Source: JAAYXE01 sp964391195 | GTDB lineage: Bacteria > Chloroflexota > Anaerolineae > Anaerolineales > UBA4823 | Assembly (NCBI GenBank): GCA_964391195.1 | Contig: CAYMLG010000007.1 | Span: 1-64,000, forward strand | Direction of reading: 5' to 3' | DNA: 64,000 bases | Shown: in pieces, positions 33,019 through 40,640 of the stretch | Layout of the letters: each line of letters starts with the position of its first letter | Position numbering within the stretch: position 1 is the stretch's first letter | Notes under the pieces: generated by a model | The model's database searches: none | The model's input: only the letters and a program-made list of their open reading frames with translations | What the model was told of the DNA's origin: nothing | Position numbers and translations under genes: made by a program

Positions 33019-33643
33019 CGCGTCCTTCCTGCTGCCACCGGTCGAGAATCGCGGTGATGTACCGCCAGTTGCGTTTATTGTTCTCTACGGCGATGCGGAT
33101 GGCTTCTTCAATCCACGGAAGAGGGTAAGAATTTTCGGCGTCACGCAGCGCGTCGGCGATCAACGGGGTCAACGGGCCGATATTCTCCTCATACAGGCGA
33201 AAGATGTTGGGCGGCTCGAGGGCCAACTCGACCGGCAGATGGGGGGCGCCTTGCGGGCGCCATTCACCGCGCTGGATCGCTCGAACCGCGGCCCGGCCTT
33301 TCGGGCTGTTTAAAAAGTATAACATTTCTGGTCCCTGTCCCAGGTCGATCTCGGCGCCAAGCAGCGATTTCCGGCGGAGGGCATTGTCGAGCGCTCGATC
33401 CAGGGCCGCAGGCGCCGATTCCGGCGCGGGGTCCAGGCTGCTCATAAAGCGCTCATCCGCCAGGAAATCGGACTTACGCAGGTAGCGGAACGCGCCTTCC
33501 ATCCGGTCGAGACGCCAGAGGACATACAGGAACAACTTGAGCTCACCCAGGTCGTCGATCTGCGGGAGTAGCTCGGTGAAGAAATCGTTGGGGACCGGAG
33601 TCAGGCGGACCCGGCCTTCGGGAAAACCGCGAAAGGTAGACAT
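32954..33643 (-). CDS. DnaD-domain primosome protein
   Basis: This protein of about 229 residues starts at the ATG at 33643 (MSTFRGFPEGRVRL), one base after the dnaB stop, with AGGTG upstream. The longer frame from 33757 lies inside dnaB and is not used. The C-terminal 75 residues form a DnaD-like domain (FRLYEENIGPLTPLIADALRD, then EEAIRIAVENNKRNWRYITAILDRW), which contains the conserved YxxxxxG-type start and the ENN-R-W end. Such proteins help remodel DNA during helicase loading. The 3' end overlaps the loader gene by 65 bases. The operon order dnaB - dnaD - loader resembles the logic of Firmicutes primosomes more than that of E. coli. Confidence 0.87.
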   Translation of the reverse strand: MSTFRGFPEGRVRLTPVPNDFFTELLPQIDDLGELKLFLYVLWRLDRMEGAFRYLRKSDFLADERFMSSLDPAPESAPAALDRALDNALRRKSLLGAEIDLGQGPEMLYFLNSPKGRAAVRAIQRGEWRPQGAPHLPVELALEPPNIFRLYEENIGPLTPLIADALRDAENSYPLPWIEEAIRIAVENNKRNWRYITAILDRWQQEGRDERTNRRDSEKDRQRYSEWGN

Positions 33644-33644
33644 A

Positions 33645-35024
33645 TTACGACACCTGCGACAGGTCCACCCGGCGGGTGGCAGCGTTTTCGAATTTGGCCA
33701 GGTTGCTGCGGAAAACCAGGTCGATGGAGCCAACCGGGCCATTGCGGTGCTTTGCAACCTTTATCTGGGCCAGGTTTTGCTTCGCAGCGTCCTTATCGTA
33801 CATCTCCGGGCGGTGGATGAACATGACGATATCTGCATCCTGCTCCAGGCTGCCGCTCTCGCGCAGGTCGGAAAGCTGAGGTTCTTTATCTGCCCGCTGC
33901 TCAACGGCGCGGGAGAGCTGGGCGGCGGCCAACACGGGGACGTTCAACTCCCGGGCCAGGATTTTTAGATTGCGAGAGATGTGGGACACTTCCTGCACCC
34001 GGTTATCGCTGCGTATCCCCCCGCTCATCAACTGCAGGTAGTCGATCACGATCAAATCGAGCTGGAACTCGAGGTGAATACGGCGGCACTTGGTGCGCAG
34101 TTGGAGAGGGGTGAGGGCTGGCGTGTCGTCGAGAAAGATGTGCGTATCACTCAAGACTTCAATCGCATGGGTGAACTTCGGCCATTCTTCTTCGTTCAGT
34201 TTCCCGGTGCGCAGCCGCTGGGAGTCGATCCCGGTTTCCTGGGCGATCAACCGTTGGACGAGTTGTTCGTTGGACATTTCGAGCGAGAAGATGGCCACGT
34301 GTTTTTTGTGGATCTGGGCTGCATTCTTGGCAATGGAGAGCATGAAGGCCGTTTTACCCATGCCCGGGCGCCCGGCGACGATCAACAGGTCCGAGGGCTG
34401 AAGGCCGTTGAGCATGCGGTCCAGGTCGATAAACCCGGTAGGCACGCCATAGATGTCGTCCCCCCGGCGGTAGAGCTGGTCGATGCGGTCATAGTAGTCG
34501 GAGAGCACCTGCCGGATGGACTCCAGGTCGCGGGTCATCCGGCGCTCGCTCACGCCGAAGACAGCCTTCTCGGCCTCATCCATCACCGAGTCGATGCCGA
34601 GCTCCTCCTGGTAAGCCAGCTTGGCGATATCGTTGGCGGCCTCCAGCATCCGGCGGCGGATGGAAGTCTCTTCAACCAGGCGGCCATAAGCTTCTGCGTG
34701 GAGAGAGGTGGGGACGTTGTTGATCAGAGAGGTGAGATATGCCGGCCCGCCAATTTCGGCCAGGTGGCCCATCTGATCTAATTCTTCGGAGACGGTAAGG
34801 AAATCGAGGGGGACACGCCGCTCGTGAAGGCGGTTGAACGCCTCCCAAATAAAGCGGTGGCGGTGGATGTAGAAATCGCCTGCCTGGAGGAATTGGGCAA
34901 CGTCGTAGTAAGCCTCGGGATTGATGAGGACCGAACCGAGGACAGCTTCTTCAGCCTCCCGGCTGTGAGGGACAATTTGAGGGCCAGGGGAGGTGGTGGT
35001 TTCGGGGGGAGAGAAATCGCTCAT
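33645..35024 (-). CDS. dnaB: Replicative DNA helicase DnaB
   Basis: This 459-residue replicative helicase unwinds DNA at the fork. The N-terminal primase-interacting domain (about 15-125; SREAEEAVLGSVLINPEAY) precedes the RecA-like motor with Walker A GRPGMGKTAF near residue 218, Walker B LIVIDYLQLM and the SDLRESGSLEQDAD motif. Length matches the family. The ATG lacks a clear ribosome binding site. It is separated from the upstream bifunctional-nuclease gene by an intrinsic terminator at 35050-35092, so it is the first gene of its operon, followed by the DnaD-like and loader genes with 1-base spacing and an overlap. Confidence 0.96.
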   Translation of the reverse strand: MSDFSPPETTTSPGPQIVPHSREAEEAVLGSVLINPEAYYDVAQFLQAGDFYIHRHRFIWEAFNRLHERRVPLDFLTVSEELDQMGHLAEIGGPAYLTSLINNVPTSLHAEAYGRLVEETSIRRRMLEAANDIAKLAYQEELGIDSVMDEAEKAVFGVSERRMTRDLESIRQVLSDYYDRIDQLYRRGDDIYGVPTGFIDLDRMLNGLQPSDLLIVAGRPGMGKTAFMLSIAKNAAQIHKKHVAIFSLEMSNEQLVQRLIAQETGIDSQRLRTGKLNEEEWPKFTHAIEVLSDTHIFLDDTPALTPLQLRTKCRRIHLEFQLDLIVIDYLQLMSGGIRSDNRVQEVSHISRNLKILARELNVPVLAAAQLSRAVEQRADKEPQLSDLRESGSLEQDADIVMFIHRPEMYDKDAAKQNLAQIKVAKHRNGPVGSIDLVFRSNLAKFENAATRRVDLSQVS

Positions 35025-35049
35025 TCAGATTGAGGAAGGATGCGTTTAA

Positions 35050-35092
35050 TAAAAACCGGGGTGAGCCGACCGGCGGGCCGGCATACCCCGGT
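35050..35092 (-). terminator. Intrinsic terminator after the bifunctional-nuclease gene
   Basis: On the minus strand ACCGGGGT (85-92) and ACCCCGGT (55-62, in 350xx numbering) pair around an inner GCCGG-rich stem and are followed by TTTTTATT. It lies between the stop at 35116 and the dnaB start at 35024. Confidence 0.75.
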
Positions 35093-35115
35093 GCGAGTTT
35101 TGCCGATCCAGCAGG

Positions 35116-35682
35116 TCAATCTTCCCCTTCTTCGTTATTTTCTTCATCGTCGGTATCTTCGAGATCCAGGTTATTAAGAAATTCCTGGAAAACAGAGAGG
35201 CGTTCTTCGCTCGCGTCTGATTCGCCTTCATCAGCCGGCTCGCCCTGCGGTTCTTCACCTTCCTGCAGATCTTCCTCAGGAACGATCCCGGCTGCATCCA
35301 TAACGGAGCGGGCCACCAGGATCGGAACGTGCGAGCGCACGGCGATTGCTAAAGCGTCGGATGGGCGGGAGTCGATGTTGAGCGTACGGCCGTTAACCTC
35401 AGCTACGATATTACCATAGAAGGTGTCGTCCCGCAGAGCAACAACTTCCACTCGTACAATGCGGGCGCTGAATTCATTGAATACATTTTTCAGCAAGTCA
35501 TGGGTTAATGGGCGAGCCACTTCGACTTCCTGCAGGGCGATCGTGATCGATTCTGCCTCGTAGATACCAATCCAGATTGGCAGGTATCGCTCAGCCTGTT
35601 TCTCGCGTAAGATCACGATTCGTTGTTGTGACATCAGGCTGACGCGAATACTGTCGATAACTACTTCGACCATATCAGACAT
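35116..35682 (-). CDS. Bifunctional nuclease (DUF151/BFN) family protein
   Basis: This 188-residue protein belongs to the bifunctional-nuclease family. The ATG at 35682 is set by GGGAGG seven to eight bases upstream; a longer frame to 35862 is not supported. The conserved core spans residues 4-125, with REKQAERYLPIWIG, EAESITIAL, RPLTHDLL and the signature DSRPSDALAIAVR near residue 100. The C-terminal 60 residues are very acidic (long Glu/Asp runs), probably disordered. A promoter (TAGAAT with TTGCGC at 17 bases) lies upstream on the minus strand. The cellular role of bacterial members is poorly known. Confidence 0.85.
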   Translation of the reverse strand: MSDMVEVVIDSIRVSLMSQQRIVILREKQAERYLPIWIGIYEAESITIALQEVEVARPLTHDLLKNVFNEFSARIVRVEVVALRDDTFYGNIVAEVNGRTLNIDSRPSDALAIAVRSHVPILVARSVMDAAGIVPEEDLQEGEEPQGEPADEGESDASEERLSVFQEFLNNLDLEDTDDEENNEEGED

Positions 35683-35824
35683 AAAGTGCCTCCCTAACAA
35701 CCCCGCCGGGTAATATCGTTCATGTTCGTCGTTTTGGTACCTTCTCGCGCTGTCAGTACACGCAGGCGAGTACTCTATTTTCCCCTTTTGCGGTGCCGGT
35801 TGCGTGTACCCTGCATTACAATGT

Positions 35825-35853
35825 ATTCTAACATGGGGCTGTCCCTGGCGCAA
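35825..35853 (-). promoter_or_regulatory. Promoter of the bifunctional-nuclease gene
   Basis: Minus strand: TTGCGC (complement of 35848-35853), 17 bases, TAGAAT (complement of 35825-35830). The predicted transcript has a leader of about 135 bases. Confidence 0.55.
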
Positions 35854-35914
35854 CATTATCAACTCACCAACGTGTTGCTAATCTGATGCTCTCTATTCGA
35901 CGGTGGGGCAAATT

Positions 35915-35943
35915 GTTAAAGTGCCTCTGTTTTAATGTTAAAG
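35915..35943 (+). promoter_or_regulatory. 22-base-period direct repeats upstream of the regulator gene
   Basis: GTTAAAG occurs at 35915-35921 and 35937-35943, exactly 22 bases (two helical turns) apart. They lie immediately upstream of the promoter with TATAAT at 35985. OmpR/PhoB-type proteins bind direct repeats on one helix face, so these are candidate autoregulatory sites for the downstream regulator. Confidence 0.45.
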
Positions 35944-36162
35944 AACGGTACTTCTGTTCTATTTTCAATTTTCCTGATCAAGGGTATAATGCCCGACGAG
36001 CTTAGGATGTAACGCTAGACACACCACGGCGGAATTGACTGCGGCAGACAATGCTGGCTGCAATCTCCAGGGCGAACTTCTGTCGGGGAAGTTGCATAAG
36101 TGCAGAAGTTAATAAGCGCACGGGGGGAACCTGACGTCTCCGTGGAAATGAACAGGTGATCG

Positions 36163-36822
36163 GTGAGCAAAGCCAGGATTTTATGGATCGAAGGGAAACG
36201 GGCTGAAAGCCCGTCTTTCATCCCGGGTCTCAGGAAAAAAGGATTTTCGGTGGAAATGGTTTCGACGGGCAGTGAGGCCCTCGCCCGCCTGGAGGAACTG
36301 GATCCAGATCTGGTCGTGCTGAATGCGGCCTCGATGCGTACCAGCGGGCGCAGGATATGCCAGTCATTACGGCAGCAAATGAACGGGCTGCCCATACTGG
36401 TCATTTCTACCAGGGAAAATTCGCTGTCTGGGGAAACCTGTGCGAACGCTGTACTGAAGCTTCCTTTCACCGTCCGAAAGCTGGTCAACCGCATAACTCC
36501 CCTGCTGCCCGGCGATGCGGGAAAGGTGCTGCATGTCGGCCCAATCCGCCTGGATACCGAACACAGGCGAGTGCGCTGCCAGGGGCGAGAGGCGCGTCTC
36601 ACCCCCCGCTTGGCCTGCCTGCTGCAAACCCTGATGGCTCATCGTGGCGAAGTCATGGAGCGGGAGCGGCTTTTCCAGGAAGTGTGGAGTACGGAATACA
36701 CCGGCGATACCCGCACCCTGGATGTGCATATCAGTTGGCTGCGGCAAGCGCTGGAGGAGGACCCGCGCCGGCCGCGGTTCTTGAAGACGATCCGCGGTGT
36801 AGGCTACCGCCTGGATATTTAA
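36163..36822 (+). CDS. Atypical winged-helix response regulator (OmpR/PhoB type)
   Basis: This 219-residue DNA-binding regulator starts with GTG, preceded by AGGTG. The C-terminal 95 residues are a complete OmpR/PhoB effector domain (LTPRLACLLQTLMAHRGEV, VWSTEYTGDTRTLDVHISWLRQAL, FLKTIRGVGYRL). The N-terminal receiver is degenerate: the phospho-acceptor Asp is Asn54 (LVVLNAAS) and the acidic pocket DD is replaced by IEG, while the Ser/Thr and Lys positions remain. Phosphorylation is therefore unlikely. No kinase gene is adjacent. It probably acts constitutively or through another signal. Direct repeats upstream suggest autoregulation, and a strong terminator follows the gene. Confidence 0.88.
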   Translation: MSKARILWIEGKRAESPSFIPGLRKKGFSVEMVSTGSEALARLEELDPDLVVLNAASMRTSGRRICQSLRQQMNGLPILVISTRENSLSGETCANAVLKLPFTVRKLVNRITPLLPGDAGKVLHVGPIRLDTEHRRVRCQGREARLTPRLACLLQTLMAHRGEVMERERLFQEVWSTEYTGDTRTLDVHISWLRQALEEDPRRPRFLKTIRGVGYRLDI

Positions 36823-36838
36823 AAGCCTTCTTTCGATG

Positions 36839-36880
36839 CGAACGGGACCCCCCGCTGTCTGGCAGCGGGGGTCCCGTTCG
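36839..36880 (+). terminator. Hairpin terminator after the winged-helix regulator
   Basis: The stem cgaacgggacccc(c)cgctg pairs with cagcgggggtcccgttcg over about 17 bp with one bulged C and a short loop. It lies 17 bases past the regulator stop. The T-tract is poor, so it may serve both directions. Confidence 0.6.
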
Positions 36881-36959
36881 TAATGGGATCGTTGACGGCA
36901 CAGTTTTATGTGGGGGCACAGTTGCCTATGCAATATACATCCTGGGGGGCAAGGGACCT

Positions 36960-38210
36960 TTACTTCGCCGGGTTGGGGACCACCCATTGATAGTGCTCGC
37001 CGGTCACGGCGACCAGCCGGAGGCAGATCTTAGCGCCCAAGCCCCCGTGGGGCATAGGGATCTGGCTGGGGATTGTCCCTCGTCTTTTGGGGCGCAGGGC
37101 CTGAGCGGCGCTGTGGAATATTTCCCCGTCCCAATCCGGATCGATCTCCCAATAATCCAATTCTGGAAGACGCTCCAGATCGATCGAGAGGGTGCCGGCC
37201 CCTAGAATCGGGCCGGCAGGTTCTTCCAACTGCTCCAGCGGCAGGCCATCCGCCGTCTCGATCGAGAACGGCGGGCAGTTTTCGGCGGCCAGCCGGGTGC
37301 GAGTGGTGTGGACAGCGCGCCAGGCAATATCCGAAGCGATGAAACGCCGCTCCAGGCGAGCCGCGACCAGCGGAGTGGTGCCAGAACCGCAGAAGAAGTC
37401 GGCGACCAGGTCTCCCGGGTTGGAAGAGGCCCGGATGATACGCTCCAGGAGGGCTTCTGGCTTCTGGGTCGGATAACCAGTGCGCTCGTTGTGCAGGCGG
37501 GCGACCACCGGGAAGTACCACCAATCTTCCGGCACTTTGCCGCGTTCCAGATCGGGCACTTTGCCAAAACCCGCTTTCGGAGAGGATTGGAACGTCTTGA
37601 CCGTGTTCTGGTCGTAGGGTTGGCGCACGTCGTCAACGTTAAAGGTGTAGTCTTTACCCTTGCTGTAGGCCAGGATCGTGTCGTGCTTGCGGTTAAAGGC
37701 CGAGCGGATGGGAGATGGCCCGTGATACGCCCAGATAATCTCATTGATCAGGCGATCGGGGCCGAAGATCTCGTCCAGCAGCACCCGGGCGTAGGCGTTG
37801 GCGTGCCAGTCCAGATGCAGATACAGGGTCCCATCGGGGGCCAGCAGCCGGTGCATCAGGTGCAGGCGCGGGTAGAGCATATCCAGGTAGGCGTTGAGGT
37901 CCTGCCAGGCATCGGGATAGCCTTCTGCCAGGCGCCATTCCTGCGGGCGCCGCGAGTCTTCGCCTCGCCCAACCCGAGCCGGATAGCTGCGGTTGGTGAA
38001 GAAAGGCGGATCGGCGTAGATCAGGTTGATGCTCCCCTCATACTCGGGAAGCAGGGCCGACATGACGGCCAGATTATCGCCGTAGACTAACCGGTTCACG
38101 GGCTTTCCCTGTGGATAGCCCTGACCCTTAGGGTAGATGAAGCTGTCTTCCCTCAATGAAGCGGGGATGGGTTCGGGACAGGATTTTGATGGCCAGTGAA
38201 GGATCGGCAT
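36960..38210 (-). CDS. Site-specific DNA methyltransferase, beta class, orphan
   Basis: This 416-residue DNA methyltransferase (N6-adenine or N4-cytosine) has the catalytic motif IYADPPFF near residue 67 and the SAM-binding motif ADFFCGSGTT near 270. The catalytic motif comes before the SAM motif, as in beta-class enzymes and Mod subunits of type III systems. A target-recognition region with TGYPTQKPEALLERII precedes the SAM motif, and the 100-residue C-terminal extension has no recognised domain. No restriction-endonuclease, helicase or specificity-subunit gene is within several kilobases, so it is an orphan methyltransferase with possible epigenetic or anti-restriction roles. The recognition site cannot be predicted. 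Confidence 0.85.
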   Translation of the reverse strand: MPILHWPSKSCPEPIPASLREDSFIYPKGQGYPQGKPVNRLVYGDNLAVMSALLPEYEGSINLIYADPPFFTNRSYPARVGRGEDSRRPQEWRLAEGYPDAWQDLNAYLDMLYPRLHLMHRLLAPDGTLYLHLDWHANAYARVLLDEIFGPDRLINEIIWAYHGPSPIRSAFNRKHDTILAYSKGKDYTFNVDDVRQPYDQNTVKTFQSSPKAGFGKVPDLERGKVPEDWWYFPVVARLHNERTGYPTQKPEALLERIIRASSNPGDLVADFFCGSGTTPLVAARLERRFIASDIAWRAVHTTRTRLAAENCPPFSIETADGLPLEQLEEPAGPILGAGTLSIDLERLPELDYWEIDPDWDGEIFHSAAQALRPKRRGTIPSQIPMPHGGLGAKICLRLVAVTGEHYQWVVPNPAK

Positions 38211-38370
38211 GGAGGATCAGGCAGTTGAAGTGAAACGTGGACCGGTCAGCGTGAGCGACAGGAGATAAAAATCGAAGCCGGGCTGCATCGGGAAGACTGG
38301 TGTAAGAATCGATGATCGATGAGGAAGGAATGCAGACAAGGTCTCAGGATGGCAACCCGGCTTCCCGGCA

Positions 38371-38949
38371 TTAGCGAGCCCGGATCAGCCGCCAGGCTGA
38401 AGGGAGGATAAGGGCCGCAAGGACGAGTTTGATCAGGTCACCGGCGATAAAAGGCCAGAAGCCGGCCTGCAGGGTGTTTTGAGGCCCGACAAAGAGCGCC
38501 AACCAGGGTAAGGCGCACAGGTAGATGGCCGCTTCGCCCAGAAGAAAGGGCACGAAGGAGGTCCGCCAGCGGCGATCGAGACCGCGCTCGGCCAGGCTGC
38601 CGGTAAGAAAGGCCGCAGCCACAAAGCCGACCAGATAACCGCCTGTAGGACCGAAGAGGTGGGCCAGCCCGGAGCCCCCGCCGGTGAACACCGGCAGCCC
38701 GGCCAACCCGAGGGCCAGGTACAGGCCAAGGCTGGCGACCCCCAACCGGGACCCGAGCAGGGCGCCGATCAGCAAGACGCCAAAGGTCTGCCCGGTCAGA
38801 GGGACGGGGGTGAAGGGTAGGGGGAGGCGGACCTGAGCCAGGGCGGCGACGAGCAGCGCGCCGCCGGCAACCAGGGCGAGATCCCGCAGCAAAGTGTGAG
38901 CGTAGGGCCAGCGACGGGTGGTTAAAGTGGGTACCAATGGAGTGACCAT
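38371..38949 (-). CDS. bioY: Biotin transporter substrate-binding protein BioY
   Basis: This 192-residue S-component of a biotin ECF transporter starts at the ATG at 38949 with GGAGGT six bases upstream. It has about six membrane segments with the BioY motifs VPLTGQTFGVLL, LGLAGLPVF and GPTGGYLVGF. No EcfA or EcfT gene is in the window. The window also encodes a biotin-dependent carboxylase, but no biotin synthesis gene (bioA, bioB, bioD, bioF) is seen here. A 14-bp perfect hairpin occupies its leader. The 160 bases between this gene and the methyltransferase hold no obvious feature. Confidence 0.92.
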   Translation of the reverse strand: MVTPLVPTLTTRRWPYAHTLLRDLALVAGGALLVAALAQVRLPLPFTPVPLTGQTFGVLLIGALLGSRLGVASLGLYLALGLAGLPVFTGGGSGLAHLFGPTGGYLVGFVAAAFLTGSLAERGLDRRWRTSFVPFLLGEAAIYLCALPWLALFVGPQNTLQAGFWPFIAGDLIKLVLAALILPSAWRLIRAR

Positions 38950-38974
38950 CTTTTTACCTCCATCCAATGGGTTC

Positions 38975-39010
38975 GGGGGAATTTTCCCACATTTTCGGGA
39001 AAATTCCCCC
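38975..39010. promoter_or_regulatory. Perfect 14-bp inverted repeat in the bioY leader
   Basis: Arms GGGGGAATTTTCCC (38975-38988) and its exact complement (38997-39010) flank an 8-base spacer. The dyad begins 26 bases upstream of the bioY start codon, so it could be a repressor operator or a transcript hairpin that limits bioY expression. It does not resemble the BirA operator, and BioR/BioQ sites could not be matched with confidence. Confidence 0.5.
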
Positions 39011-39152
39011 CAACGGTTTATCCAGCGGCCGGAGGGCCGTGCTTACACATCAGGATGGAAAGCGCCTGTTCGTAAAGGATTGGGTTCCGGTTGCTCGCCT
39101 CCGAAAGCCAATCGTAAACAGCGATGACCGGCGGTCTACTTTCGACCGCGAG

Positions 39153-40472
39153 CTACTTTCCGAATTTCGCCTTTAAGATCTCCTCCAGGGTGGGCTGGCC
39201 GATTTCCTGGAGTTCGTAGCGCACGCGCTGGGTGGGTTTGTTGATCTTCATCAGGCGGCTCAGGTCGATGGGGGTACCGATCACGACCAGATCGACGTCG
39301 GCGTTGTTGATGGTCTGTTCGAGCTCGCGGACCTGCTGCTCGCCATAACCCATGGCCGGCAGCACCTGGCCGGTCGTGGGGTATTTCTCATAGGTGGCTT
39401 TGATCGAGCCGACGGCGTAGGGCCGGGGATCGACGATCTCTGCTGCGCCGAAGCGGCGGGCAGCCACCCAGCCGGCGCCATAGGCCATCTCGCCATGGGT
39501 GAGGGTGGGGCCATCTTCGACGACCAGCACCCGCTTGCCGCGGATGGCGTCCGGGTCGTCAACGAAGATCGGCGAGGCGCCTTCGATGATGACTGCCTCG
39601 GGGTTGTACTTGCGCAAATTCTCGCGCACCGCGATGACTGCATCCGGGCTGGCGGTATCGACTTTGTTGATCACCACCACATCGGCCAGGCGGGTATTGG
39701 TCTCGCCGGGATGGTAAGTGATTTCATGGCCGGGCCGGTGCGGGTCGGCGACCAGAATATACAGGTCGGACTCGTAGAAGGAAAAATCGTTGTTCCCGCC
39801 GTCCCACAGGACAATATCCACTTCTTGTTCGGCCTGGCGCAGGATCTTCTCGTAATCGACGCCGGCATAGACGATGACACCATTATCGATATGAGGTTCG
39901 TACTCCTCGCGCTCCTCGATCGTAGTCTCATGTTTGTCCAGGTCATCGTAAGTGGCGAAACGCTGCACGGCCTGCTTCGCCAGGTCACCGTAAGGCATTG
40001 GGTGGCGGATTGCCGCCACTTTGAAGCCCATGTCGCGCAGGATCAGGGATACCCGGCGGGTAGTCTGGCTCTTTCCCGACCCGGTGCGCACGGCGCAAAT
40101 CGCAATCACCGGTTTCGTGGACTTGACCATCGTATTCTTCGTGCCCATGAGGCGGAAGTCGGCCCCGGCAGCCAGGACGAGCGAGGCTTTGTGCATCACG
40201 GTCTCGTGGGGCACATCACTGTAGGCGAAGACCACCTGGTCCACATCCTTTTCGACGATTAGTTTTTCCAGGTCGGATTCGGGGTAGATAGGGATGCCCT
40301 GGGGGTAGAGTGAACCGGCGAGTTCGGCAGGGTAAGTGCGGCCTTCAATATCGGGGATCTGTGTGGCCGTGAAAGCGACCACTTCGTAATCCTGATTGTC
40401 ACGATAAAAAACGTTGAAGTTGTGGAAGTCGCGCCCTGCGGCGCCCATGATAATTGTACGGATTGGGGACAT
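39153..40472 (-). CDS. Cyclic 2,3-diphosphoglycerate synthetase-like GTPase/ATPase
   Basis: This 439-residue P-loop protein is annotated in other genomes as cyclic 2,3-diphosphoglycerate synthetase (CpgS-like) or GTPase. An N-terminal Rossmann-like region (MSPIRTIIMGAAGRDFHNFN) is followed by the P-loop RTGSGKSQTT near residue 132, a WDGGNND motif, and VVVINKVDTAS. The C-terminal part has VEDGPTLTHGEMAYGAG and VVIGTPIDLSRL. Cyclic diphosphoglycerate is known as a thermoprotectant of some methanogens; bacterial homologues are widespread but unproven, so function here is inferred. It stands alone with its own promoter (TTGCAT/TATGAT at 40540-40567). Confidence 0.78.
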   Translation of the reverse strand: MSPIRTIIMGAAGRDFHNFNVFYRDNQDYEVVAFTATQIPDIEGRTYPAELAGSLYPQGIPIYPESDLEKLIVEKDVDQVVFAYSDVPHETVMHKASLVLAAGADFRLMGTKNTMVKSTKPVIAICAVRTGSGKSQTTRRVSLILRDMGFKVAAIRHPMPYGDLAKQAVQRFATYDDLDKHETTIEEREEYEPHIDNGVIVYAGVDYEKILRQAEQEVDIVLWDGGNNDFSFYESDLYILVADPHRPGHEITYHPGETNTRLADVVVINKVDTASPDAVIAVRENLRKYNPEAVIIEGASPIFVDDPDAIRGKRVLVVEDGPTLTHGEMAYGAGWVAARRFGAAEIVDPRPYAVGSIKATYEKYPTTGQVLPAMGYGEQQVRELEQTINNADVDLVVIGTPIDLSRLMKINKPTQRVRYELQEIGQPTLEEILKAKFGK

Positions 40473-40539
40473 GGGTTAGTGATTCTCCTTCAGGATTGTT
40501 TTATTGCCAGGCTAACGGTAGCCCTGCTCGGGCACTGCA

Positions 40540-40567
40540 ATCATACCAGCTTGAGGCTGTGATGCAA
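40540..40567 (-). promoter_or_regulatory. Promoter of the CpgS-like gene
   Basis: Minus strand: TTGCAT (complement of 40562-40567), 16 bases, TATGAT (complement of 40540-40545). The gene begins 68 bases downstream, with AAGGAG at the proper distance from its ATG. Confidence 0.5.
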
Positions 40568-40640
40568 TTGTAGCCTCGATTGCGTGATCGGTGATGCGTA
40601 AACTGTAATGGTTTGCCCATTACGTTCGGCGCATTTAGGG

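Larger units (their letters stand above)
35683..36162. other. Divergent intergenic region with two promoters
   Basis: No gene is seen. On the minus strand a TTGCGC/TAGAAT promoter (35825-35853) serves the bifunctional-nuclease gene. On the plus strand a TATAAT box (35985-35990) with a weak TTTCAA -35 serves the winged-helix regulator and leaves a leader of about 165 bases that can fold (CACGG at 36119 with CCGTG at 36140). Two GTTAAAG direct repeats lie just upstream. Confidence 0.55.

Noticed and set aside
33645..33757. Longer start of the DnaD-like gene
   Set aside because: The extension lies inside dnaB and has no family sequence; ATG at 33643 is adjacent to the dnaB stop and has a ribosome binding site.
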